From Homalodisca vitripennis (Eukaryota > Arthropoda > Insecta > Hemiptera > Cicadellidae), in the NCBI RefSeq assembly GCF_021130785.1, contig NC_060213.1, positions 113,219,501 through 113,283,500 on the forward strand: DNA of 64,000 nucleotides, written 5' to 3'. How positions within the stretch are numbered: the first letter of the stretch is position 1; each line of letters opens with the position of its first letter. Below are positions 54,004 through 64,000 of this stretch, piece after piece. A program made the translations under genes and the position numbers. The notes under the pieces are model-generated. The model was not told where the DNA came from, made no database searches, and saw only the letters and a program-made list of their open reading frames with translations.

Positions 54004-57000
54004 TACATCGTCAAAAACTAATATTATTTATTGTCAGAGCAAGTATCTTTTGTAAATCAATCTTTCTTCTATACAAATTAAGCTGTTAATATCTATACAA
54101 ACTTAAAATTACAACGAAAGATCTTATGAACTATATTCCCCTTCCGACCATTTTTGAGTTAACTAGTAATGAGTTAAGTGGCCAACATGGCTGTGAGGTT
54201 ATTTGGTTTCCGTTTCCTTCTTGCGGAACGGACTCAGCTGAAATATTACAGTTTTACAAATATGTTTTTGATCAGAGTAAGTGTATACTTACTGTTCTTG
54301 TTATATACTTAGCCACTCTTGCACTTCAGCCATCTTTGTAAACTTATTATTTTTGTAAATGTGTACCAATCAGCTGATACTGAGTTTTTCTGTATACCGA
54401 GAACAACTAACTTACCAACAAATTACACTTTCAGTAATCAAAATTAAACAATGATACTCTCAGCAATGGAATTTTGGAAAGCACGTGATTAGAGCTGGAT
54501 GTATTTCAAATCTATAAAAGATAAGTAGATTAAAACCAAATATGTATATAAAATAAATAATATAGATACATACAAATGTAGTGACTATAAAGGCATTTTG
54601 GTAATAATAAATAATGGGTACCACACAAATAAAATGTACTTAGTAGCACATAAATACAATTCCGCTACAGTTCCTCTGTATTGTATAAGACGGATTTCAT
54701 TGATGAATTATGTATGAGGGTAGATGCGAGAATATATTAGACTCTAATTATAAGCGACTGTAGTACTGAATATAATCCTGCTGTAACATATTTGTCGTTA
54801 TAAACTTAATGTAAATAATAAGTAGTTTTTTAGAGAAAAAAATCTTTATAGGCTCAGTATATGTTAGAATACTATGTATTCTAATAGCAACAGTAAACCA
54901 ACGGAACAGCAAATCATCGTTTATTAAGAAGTAAACTTTGTTGAAACTCATTCTAGCTTTGACGATAAATTATTTTGTTTAATGCCCTTCATTTCCAAGT
55001 TATCCAATCCATTTCTGAAACCTCCCCCTCCCGTGACATTTCATCTTCTGAGATGCACTTTAGCCATTCTGCATTAATGAGTTTATTAAACTTCGTCACT
55101 GACAAATTGGACCATTCAACTTGGAGGGAGGAAAATGTTATTGTAATAAACATTAATCGGAATTTTGGAGCAAATTATTGAGAAGATTCAAATGCTTTGA
55201 TAATTAATTTGTTAATAAAATCTATATGTAAGTTAGGATTTTTTTTTTTTTAAGTAGAAAAAAATGTTTAATTTTTATGTTTAATCGATGTGATGTAAGC
55301 CTATTAATACAATTATGTGTGTTAACAATTTACTGTATAGCTCACAATCAAGACTGTCATTGTACGGCTTTTTGGTCTGTAAGACGCATTTAACTAAAGT
55401 AATTAGTTCTATTACTTGATAGATAGTAAATTAGTAAATTAAATAAAAATTTCCCTCACATATGAAGTGAGTGATGCTATTACAAACTAAAGAAGGTAAA
55501 TATTTCTGATTTCTGAGAACTATTTCCTTTCCTTAATACTTTGGAGGCAAGTAAAATTATCTAGAAATTAAGCGAAATGTGGAGTTATCCATATGACGAT
55601 GATAATTAGACGAGAATCATCGTAAGTCATAATAATAATGTATTTTTTTGTAAAAATTTAAGATTTATAATGTTTTATACCCAATTCATCTAGTACGTAA
55701 ATATAGTAAAATACACGAAGTTGAGTGATTTAATATTACCAATTAAATATATACTCTAACTTAAGGAAATATTGGTTCTCATGGACCTGTCGCCCATGTA
55801 TTTAAATTAGCATCTAACTGATTCCTTACAATTTATGACAAGAAATTAGCTTATGCCCGAAGGGGGCTGCAATTGATTTTGGAACTTTCCTTAATAATAA
55901 TCATTAATTTCTTCCCTTGGGAAGGTTTTATATTTCATCATTTTAAAGAAATGTATTAACATTTACACCAATAAGCTGTTGGTTGAAAATGCTTCTTATT
56001 TACATAGAAATGTTTAAATACGGAAAAATAGTCATAAAAAGGTTATTAATAATGTAATGTTTAATAAGACATCAGAAAACCATGGATCTTTAATTTATTT
56101 TTTATTTTCTAAAAAAAGTTTCATTTTTTTTGGTTGCGAATTCCAGATATGACAGATAGTTACTACTAGTACAAAATATTAATATTTGTTGCAATATTTT
56201 GTTGATTCACATAACATTTGGTGTATGATCATCAAGTAAATTTTCTCAGAAGAACTTTGATATTGATATAAACTACTTCCTTTCTCATAGTAATATTCAA
56301 GCCGGGAAGACTGATGTTAGAAAAGATCGTGACCTGTAGAACAAAAAGTCAAACTTAGAAAATTGGAACATTTTTCAGCTTGGATGATTTGAATTTTCTC
56401 CCAGTTCAATTAATAATAACTTTCTAATAATAATAAAATTCTGCATAATTAGAAATATTTGATAGCTAGAATTTTTTTTAAGCTTGGTATTCAATTTCCA
56501 CTCTGCAAGAAATGTATATTCTGGGCTCGGATGTTTCTTTCTTAGTTCCAATCATTCTAAAGAAACATAATTAGCAGTCTCTGACCTGGAATCTTGAGTA
56601 AATTTTCTCGAGGACGTTCATAAACTAATAACCAATAGTATACTATACAGTGAAGTTCGTCAAGTCATTTAAATATTATGTAAGTAGGGTAATACATATA
56701 ATTTTAACTGTCTGTTTTTCGTTCGTCGGTATTAATGCGGTACATCTATTTCTCTACTGGTCGGAGGTAAAAATATCAGATCTTTCTAAACCTAGAAATA
56801 CTTTCTAATCTTGATTATACAACCATAAAGACTTTTTCTTGGCTTTCATTACTATCAGAGCTGATCCTATCATTTGGCGGGCAGGCTCCAGTATTTGTCC
56901 AAAATGTTGTTAAAAATCCGTTTTTAAAAGTCCTAAAAACACACCGCCTACTTCCGTGACATTCTCTGGGTGGATTTTAAAAGTTTAGACAGATTCTTAA

Positions 57001-57900
57001 GGATGGTTTAAATTAATGATCACTAAATACTTTGTAAAATATTAACACATCAACCCAGTGAAAATGATCGAAGTAATATTGATAACAATTCATGAAGGAT
57101 TATGTCTCTTAGAACTGGATTCCAGAATTCTATAAGTGAAGTGTTAAATGCTCTGAAAACCCGTTAAAAGTAAAATTTATTCATATAAATAATTCAGGAG
57201 AAGCAAAAGTTTCGTATTTGATTAGCTCTGACAATGAAGCATTGCCTAAATTAGCGAGCTACGTTACTCGGTGAACACTCAGGAAATGCAACTTCTGACT
57301 TTAACTTATTACAAACGATAATTTGTGTACATTATCAATTTAACTTGCTTTTATATATTTAGCGAGTAACTAAGTTTTCTTCATTAGTTTCTTACTTATA
57401 AATGAACTAGTTATTGTACAAAATCTACATTATTTTTAAAAATGTACTTTTTAGCAATTTAGTTAATTATTGCGAAATATTGGGTGCCTAGTATAATTTT
57501 GTAAACATATTCTGTTTAATCAACAAGATGTATTCGGCAAAAATGTTTACTTCGGCAATAACCAAGTCGAATTTATTCCTTAATTTTCATATTTATTCTT
57601 TAAAATGTTTCTGTAGTTATAATTATATTTTGTTGGATCCTAATGTTAAAATTGATATATTTTAATGTATCTTTAGTTTAACGTTGATAATAAAAAATAA
57701 ACTTTTACGTTGTTGCGTTAAATATCACATATCAAACTTTTATTACATATAGTTAGTTTAGTACTTATTTTCCATAGTTTACAAGTGGTTCAGTTTTGAC
57801 TAGATCTCATAATTTCGTCCTAGAACACACGCTAGGTCTAATAAATAGTTTTAATAGCGTAATACATGGGATGTATGTACCGTGTCCAATACCTCAGCAG
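54004..57900. other. AT-rich, no gene recognised
   Basis: A 68-codon frame at 54,975-55,181 has no motif. Neither strand shows a repeat shared with the rest of the window. Confidence 0.35.
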
Positions 57901-57939
57901 CAAATTCATAAAAGTCCAGAAAAATTCAAAGCCTATCGT

Positions 57940-58600
57940 TTTCAATCTTGTTTGCATGCTGCGGACAGCCAAAGTCGACCGGGTGTCTTGTAGCTGACTC
58001 CACACTGGAAGAAGTCCTTGGAATACACCTTGATGGGTTGACTTGGAACGAGCATATTAATCATTTTTGCGCCAAAGTTTTCTCAGGAATTTATGTTCTG
58101 TGGTCTTTGATATCATGCTGCTGTCACGTACAACGTACTGTGAAGTAATTTACCCCAATATCTCCTACGATTCTTTGGGGGAACTTGCCCTAACAATCAA
58201 TTTCAGAGAGCAATTAGACTCCAAAAATAGATAGTTTTAGAGAGTCTTGCAGCCTAGCATTCAAGTCACTGCAGCTGTCGACTCTGTTGATTTAGGAAAC
58301 AACTGTGTTTTGTATTCACAAATGCACCTTAACCAGAGGTCGAAACATAGTGGCCTCGAGGCAAAAAGTAATATCGAACTAGTGGCCACAAAAAACTATG
58401 TTTTATGAACACTTGACTTTGCAGGCAGGTGTCAATTTCCTCAACTGACTACCCAACTCAATCAAAAATGCCCCAACGACCAAGGTGTTAGAAACGCGTT
58501 TTGGTGTCACAAGCATTCTATAATGCAGGTGAGTCTTTGACATCCTACTGGGAGTCCGCCCAATTGGAATGAATTAATCCGTTGTGTAAAGTGGGTTACA
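57940..58600 (+). pseudogene. Degraded 3' coding end of a non-LTR element
   Basis: VLGIHLDGLTWNEHINHFCA (about 58,010-58,075) is the post-catalytic LGxxxD...W..H segment of LINE reverse transcriptases. In later frames come ILWGNLP (58,170), a TRGRNIVASRQK-like stretch (58,330) and FLNXLPNSIKN-like remains (58,440). The catalytic domain is missing upstream and there are many stops. Confidence 0.7.
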
Positions 58601-58772
58601 TTGGCGAAGAGTGAAAGGAAAGCGACGGTTAAATGCAGTGTTGTCTGCATGAAAAACGGCATGAATGTTAAAAACTGTAGGGTTACACAAATTAAAATTT
58701 GCTGTTAACTGTGTAATAATTGTCTTCACAATGCAAATGATTTGATTTGCTGTTATACAATAAATCTAATAA

Positions 58773-59003
58773 TGTTGAATTTTTTGCTTATAGTGGAAAT
58801 CCAACAGAATATGATATCGAATGGTTGTGAACACTACGTTTAGTTACCGTCAACAATGAGCGGTGATGTTGCAAACAATGTCACATGAATTGAACCGTTA
58901 TTTTATTAGTAAGTTAATTGACAAGGCTAACACATGTCATTGTCTCTTTTTTGTTCTGCAAATTCACCTGTATATTTTCTACGTTTTGGAAACGTGGTTT
59001 AAA
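58773..59003 (+). repeat. Dispersed repeat A, copy 3
   Basis: Matches 28,500-28,735 throughout, including GTTACCGTCAACAATGAGC, ACAATGTCACATGA and GTCATTGTCTCTTTTTTGTT. Confidence 0.8.
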
Positions 59004-59995
59004 TCACAATTTACAAAATAGTAATAACTTTTAACCCTTTGTCTCATGTATCTTCTCTCTTTCCGTTTCTTCATAGACTTGGTTACACTACATTGGACCT
59101 ACAGCGTGACTGTAGTAATTTTATTTCACTATAGTTCTGTGTTTACTAAATTTTTTATTTTAATTCCTCACTATGGCGATGAGACAACCAAGTATAGATG
59201 AGAGGAAAAGTCTGTTCTTTTATCGTTTACAATCTCCATGAAAAAATTGTTTTTTTCTTTATTATTCCAGTATTTGTTTTTGTTTAATGTTTTTTTCATA
59301 GAATCGTATAAATAACATTTAAGTCGTTTATTAGAAATAGTTGTTGTTTATTACAAAAGATGTTTAATCGTTTAGTTATCTGCAAAGTTACTTAAACTTG
59401 TTATGACTTTTGATGAGTTTTAAATTCTTAAATTGGAGTTTCAGTATTCAAGAAGACAATGGTTTCGACATGTTAATGCATTTTCTGCATCATAAACTGG
59501 AATCATAATTTCAAAATTGCTCATGTTTCTTAATTTCGTGCAAATATTTGTAAATTATAACGCCTTCAGCTGATATTTTATTCAGCCGCTAATTTTTCTT
59601 TAGTCCATTCCATAAAACGTTTTAGCAGTTTGAAAAAAAGTTCCGTCACTTGAGCTGTGGGAACAGAAGATACAAACAGTCATATTTTCAAATTTTTAAG
59701 AAAAAACTACTCATATAAATTGTAACTGACACTAAATTTAAAAACGATAAGAAACAATAGTGAGTTTAAGAGCGCTTCTTCTTCAGTTCGATGTTTTTAA
59801 AGGATTAGTAGATCTGCAACAGAATTTCTCCTCTAATTACCTTTTCCATATTCCCTTATGTTCATTTATAACTTTTTTGTTAACTGATGGCCTGCAAAGG
59901 TTTTTTTATGTTCTAGATATAATTTCTTATTTATTAAGCAGTAACGTAAACATTGTGCTGATGTTGTAGAAAAATTCAAATAATCTATAATACCT
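59004..59995. other. AT-rich, nothing recognised
   Basis: No supported feature. A 69-codon frame at 59,760-59,969 has no motif. Confidence 0.35.
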
Positions 59996-60001
59996 TACAT
60001 C

Positions 60002-61480
60002 TTTCCGGACATTTGCCATCGTTCAGTGAAACAAGAAAACAGTAACACTACGTTTCGAGATCTGCAATCTGATCTCTTCTTCAGGTAAAGAACTAACCTA
60101 ATACATAATTACAAACTAGGTTAAAATAAACAAATCTTACTAAAGCGTTGTGGCACGCTTAAGTCAGGAATCACAACCTACATGTTGTTTGTCAACTTCA
60201 CTAACTCTATAGACATGCACTTAATACAAAACTATACAAAACACTAATCATTAAAACTAAACTACGGAATACGGGTCACAATACGTCTTCACTCGTCTAC
60301 TAACCACCTACGACTGACCAGAGGGAATAGCCAATGGTAATCGTGACGGCTGGCTAAAACAAGATGGCGGAAATAAAAGGGAAGGGGGACAGGAATGGGC
60401 CCTTTCGTTATTATTGGTTCATGCGAGATGAACTTCTTAAAACCATATTGTGACTCCGCATTGGTTTATTACAAATATCTGATCCGTTTGATACTTTTGG
60501 TTTTCTCTTTAGTTCATTTTTTAGAATTGGCAACCAAAGCGGCCTAATCTCGACTGATGGTTGACTGGTTGGTTGGTCTGCCAATTTAATGTATGTTGCC
60601 TCAATTAATTTCCTTTTGAAGAATATTCCCGATGTAATATGTGGGCTTCATCCCAATTCATATGATGGTCTTCGGACCAACAATGGTGTGCAATTTTTGA
60701 CTTTTCTGTGAGACCCTTTCTCGTGTTTTCTTTGTGTTCTTTTATCCTTACGTTTAGTGGTATTTTTGTCTCGCCTATGTATTCCCTATTGCAGCTACAT
60801 TTTATACTGTAAACACAGTTTTTGGAATCCTGTGTGCCATTTTTTTGGTTTGGTTTTTACGAGACTTTGTCTAAGAGTGTTGTGTGTTTTAAACGCGGTT
60901 CTAATGTTGTACTTTCTACCTACTCTTCTAATTTTCTCCGATAACCCCGGCACATAAGGGATTGACATAAACGCAAATTTATCACAATTCTGTTTTTCTG
61001 ACTCAGGAATGATTCTTCTGGTTCGTTTGCACTTATTAATTACTAGTTGAGGGTATCCATTGCTTCTGAGATCCGATTCAATTTTCTTAAATTCTTCTTT
61101 TAGTCCATCTTTATCTGAGCACAAGCTCTTTGCTCTATCAAACAACGAGTAGGCTACTCCTTCTTTGACAGATTTTTGATGGTTGGATTGATAATTTAAA
61201 TATTTTTCTGTGCATTGCAGATCTCGAAACGTAGTGTTACTGTTTTCTTGTTTCACTGAACGATGGCAAATGTCCGGAAAAAATCCTGTTTCCTTCACAA
61301 TCCTTCCATCGTCAAAAATAACCTTCAAACAAAGAACCTTACATCTTTTTGTCAAATTGTTTTTCACTACAGGCCTCGATGTTTTCCAACTTTAACTTCC
61401 CTCAGCTTTTCTCTGACTTCGATGACTTGTATCTGTTTTTTATTCCATTCTGAACTTATATTTATCTTCTAGGTTTACCT
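60002..61480 (-). mobile_element. Penelope-like element, 5'-truncated, with inverted terminal segment
   Basis: The coding part is on the minus strand. Bases 60,002-60,068 are the exact reverse complement of 61,214-61,280 (67 of 67). The left copy continues into TGATCTCTTCTTCAGGT, a sequence type common in Penelope terminal repeats. Such inverted partial repeats are a known Penelope feature. The outer edges are approximate. Confidence 0.8.
60590..61367 (-). pseudogene. Penelope-like reverse transcriptase C-terminus and GIY-YIG endonuclease, one frameshift
   Basis: From the right: FFPDICHRSVKQENSNTTF, then LNYQSNHQKSVKEGVAYSLF, the NGYP and KRTRRIIPESE segments, SIPYVPGLSEKIRRVGRKYN and IRTAFKTHNTLRQSL. 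These are the segments between reverse transcriptase and endonuclease in Penelope-like proteins. Near 60,835 the frame changes. The next frame gives NCVYSIKCSCNREYIGETK with the VYxIxC...YIGET form of the GIY-YIG nuclease, then LNVRIKEHKENTRKG and AHHCWSEDHHMNWDE, ending near 60,605. The 190-codon first frame is otherwise clean. The reverse-transcriptase catalytic core is outside the copy. Confidence 0.88.
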
Positions 61481-63865
61481 ATTTTAAATTGATTATCAGC
61501 TGTTGTGGTTTGAATCTAGCAGGCGCCGTTTAAGAGGAAGCACAATAGACCCATCCCTTTGGTGGCCTTGCGTTGATACATCCGATGCACTGTCTTCCCT
61601 TTTATTCAAAGGGTATTACTAATAAATTACAAATTAGCTTTTTATAAGTAGAATTATTGTAGTACCATCTTTATGTTTGTATGATAAAAATATTTTTTAT
61701 ACGAACTGTTGTCAATTACATTAAACTTGAATATTTATCCGAATCAATAATTGACTTAAAATGAGAAAATATTTCTGAAAAACTTGCTTAATTTGTGATT
61801 TTTAAATCTTAACACTCTATTTTTGAGTCACCAATTGTTTTCTTAGGAAATTTGTCTGATTATGATTTTTGTGGAACATTTAGCCCTGACTATTAGATTG
61901 GATTCAAGGAGATTTTATTGCGGTAAAATATTTTATTTGAATTTTAATGCATAATGATAATTTAAAAATGTTAAATATGCTTATTAATTTATTAAGTTTA
62001 AAATATAGTGACGTCTTTAACTACAGTACAAAATTAATACATATCTAAAATATGCAATAGAACGGTATTCTATTCCCCGTTTATTCGCTGACTGAAAAGT
62101 TTTCCAAACTTGTTACGACTTGTGACAGGTTTCGCGAATCTCATACTTTACAATTTTCAATCTCTTGTTTATGTATGAAGAAGAGTTTAACTGGTGTTTA
62201 AGTAGCAAACAAGTTGACGTAAACTATCACGGAATTAATTGGTCACTGGAACTTTTGTATTACTTTGCTCCAGTTTTTAAACTGATTTTGTAAAATAAAT
62301 TGTTGAAATTCGAGTACCTCTTTATAGCAATGATAGAATATCTGTTTTAAGGAAATATCTTCGTCTTAAGCACCTTGCCCCTTAAGGTCACATTTTGTCA
62401 CAATGTCACATGTTTTGAATTATTCCGTTGTGTAGCCTATATTATGAAACCAGTAATTGTAGTAAACATAAATTCCATTAACAAGACATTAATATCATGA
62501 TATAATTTACATAAATTTTTAATTGTTTAAAGTAAAACTTCTGTGGTATTTTGTTTACATGTTCACCTGGCAAGTGAGATATTCGATTTACTAGTCCACG
62601 TGGAGCAAGTGCTTTTTTAATCAAATTTTAATGAGATTGTATATACACTAAAATAAGTTATAAACTGACCACGCGTAGAAGATATGTTATAGATGAACTT
62701 ACTCATCCTTTTAAAACATGTCAACCCATTGTAAACTATAGTATAGTATATAAACATTAACTGCTTGTTCAACAAGTACTTACTTTAATATGCAGCGTAG
62801 TTTTTTGATATATTGAATACATTATCAATAGGATAGTACATAATCCTTGTGTTCTTCACAGATTTTGGGGATAGAGGTTGTGCTCCGTGAATGTAGATTG
62901 AGTTTGGAAAAAAGAATTTGAAATTGAAAAATATATTCGTTAGTAATAACAAGCTTAGTTAGGATAAACTTAGTTTAGTTATTATAATTTTTAAATTAAT
63001 ATATGCTCTATACTTGTAACACGATATGTAATGAACGTGCCCTAATGAAGTTAATGAGGCTGTCACTCGACAAGGAGTCAAGTAAAGAGAAACCCTAAAT
63101 CCTACCACGCTTTCTGTCTGCGTTCCGCGCATTTACAAAATTCCTTGAAAATTTAATGAAAATGAAATACAAATAATATGAGGCATGTAACGTGGAGGAT
63201 CTTACAAAAATAAAGGGAATAGAATACAAAGAACTTAAATTTAGATTAATGGTAACATCGATTACAAATAACAAATATTAGTTTTAAATAGATTTATAAT
63301 CCTATTGCAGCTTGTAACTCTGTAAAATATCTTTAGTGTTTGTTTTCTTAATTTATAAACCTTCTACTCTAACCTCCTTAATAATTTATATTATAAAAAT
63401 ATACTTATTACCTGAATACTTATTTTAAAGAACCCCAAAAATCTCCTATGGAAAAACAAAAATATACGGCTGAAAGGAGATTATCGTTGGAAAGAAACAA
63501 ATTTTGACAAAAAATATTCTTTTTCTACATTTTTCTGAGGACTAATTGAACGACCCTTGTACATACAAGGGTGTAATGGAATATTATTTAGGCCTTATCG
63601 CTATCATAGAAATGGAAAATCTTCTAGTGATCTACTCCCAGTAGGACGTGTTTTATTAATGGGAAGTGATAAGATACTATCCTAAGTTATTAGTTTTATA
63701 AGTTCAGACCATAAAAAAGTAATACAGTTGGCAACACAATACAACTGCTAATGTGGTAGTTAAAGCAGGTTACAGTTTTATTGTTATGACAAATTCTTTA
63801 TGTGATCTATTTTAAAGAAATACTAAATGAGAACAATTTGTTTGAAAACATGACACAGTAGAAAA
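61481..63865. other. AT-rich, no gene recognised
   Basis: A GC-richer patch at 61,500-61,610 and another at about 63,040-63,130 are unidentified. Confidence 0.35.
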
Positions 63866-63869
63866 ATAC

Positions 63870-63990
63870 TGACAGAACTAAACGTATGTTTGCTTAACAT
63901 TACTGAATATATCCTCCCTCTTTTCTGTCATGTTTATTCTACTCTATCCAAACAAGTTTCTATTATACATACTCGAATACTGTTACATCG
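63870..63990 (+). repeat. Dispersed repeat B, copy 4 (partial)
   Basis: TTTGCTTAACATTACTGA, TGTTTATTC and the AAACAAGTTTCT(A) order follow the 20.7-kb copy. It runs toward the window edge. Confidence 0.55.
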
Positions 63991-64000
63991 TGACAGAAAA

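Overview
The window reads as insect nuclear DNA, AT-rich and packed with transposons. It shows R1-type and other non-LTR retrotransposon tails, a decayed mariner, a Penelope-like element, Helitron-like elements, a tRNA-derived SINE and many unnamed dispersed repeats. I recognise no host protein gene. The insect assignment rests on the mobile-element mix (a hemipteran is possible) and is inference.

Left end, 1 to about 7,640: the right-hand part of a Polinton/Maverick-type (adintovirus-like) integrated DNA virus element. In order it holds the 3' two thirds of a protein-primed family B DNA polymerase (+), a retrovirus-type integrase (+), a small zinc-cluster protein (+) with a broken tandem copy, a BRO-N family protein (-), an unassigned protein in a probable structural slot (-), a packaging ATPase broken by one frameshift (+), an ACGTT-rich minisatellite, and a virion-type protein with a phospholipase A2-like start, broken twice and cut off inside its calcium-loop motif by an exact 16-bp poly(C)/A repeat. 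Polymerase and integrase look intact; the packaging side is decaying. Hexon, protease and terminal inverted repeats are not seen. Almost every gene starts at a T-rich TATA/TCTA-like motif ending in TAAATGG, so the promoter-like motif runs straight into the start codon. This is the most unusual signal in the window.

Region 7,640-30,700: AT-rich non-coding DNA with repeats: a Penelope-type terminal fragment (8.1 kb), three copies of one repeat (9.9, 11.4, 19.5 kb), a 310-bp tandem repeat (15.2-16.1 kb, single relative at 24.5 kb), a 1.28-kb Helitron-like element (22.0-23.3 kb) and others.

Region 30,700-41,100: a near full-length but frame-broken non-LTR retrotransposon (30.7-34.1 kb, + strand), a mariner with two of its three catalytic aspartates gone (36.4-37.4 kb, - strand), dispersed repeats, a short Helitron-like element (39.8-40.3 kb) and a LINE ORF1-like fragment (40.7 kb).

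Region 41,639-46,977: two head-to-tail copies of a large composite element built from about 182-bp modules plus C-rich modules, each copy ending in the same GGGGGC/GCCCCC hairpin. Region 47,000-64,000: more AT-rich DNA, two 3' tails of non-LTR elements (49.2 and 52 kb), a SINE (53.9 kb), a LINE tail (58 kb) and a Penelope-like element with GIY-YIG domain and 67-bp perfect inverted repeats (60.0-61.4 kb).
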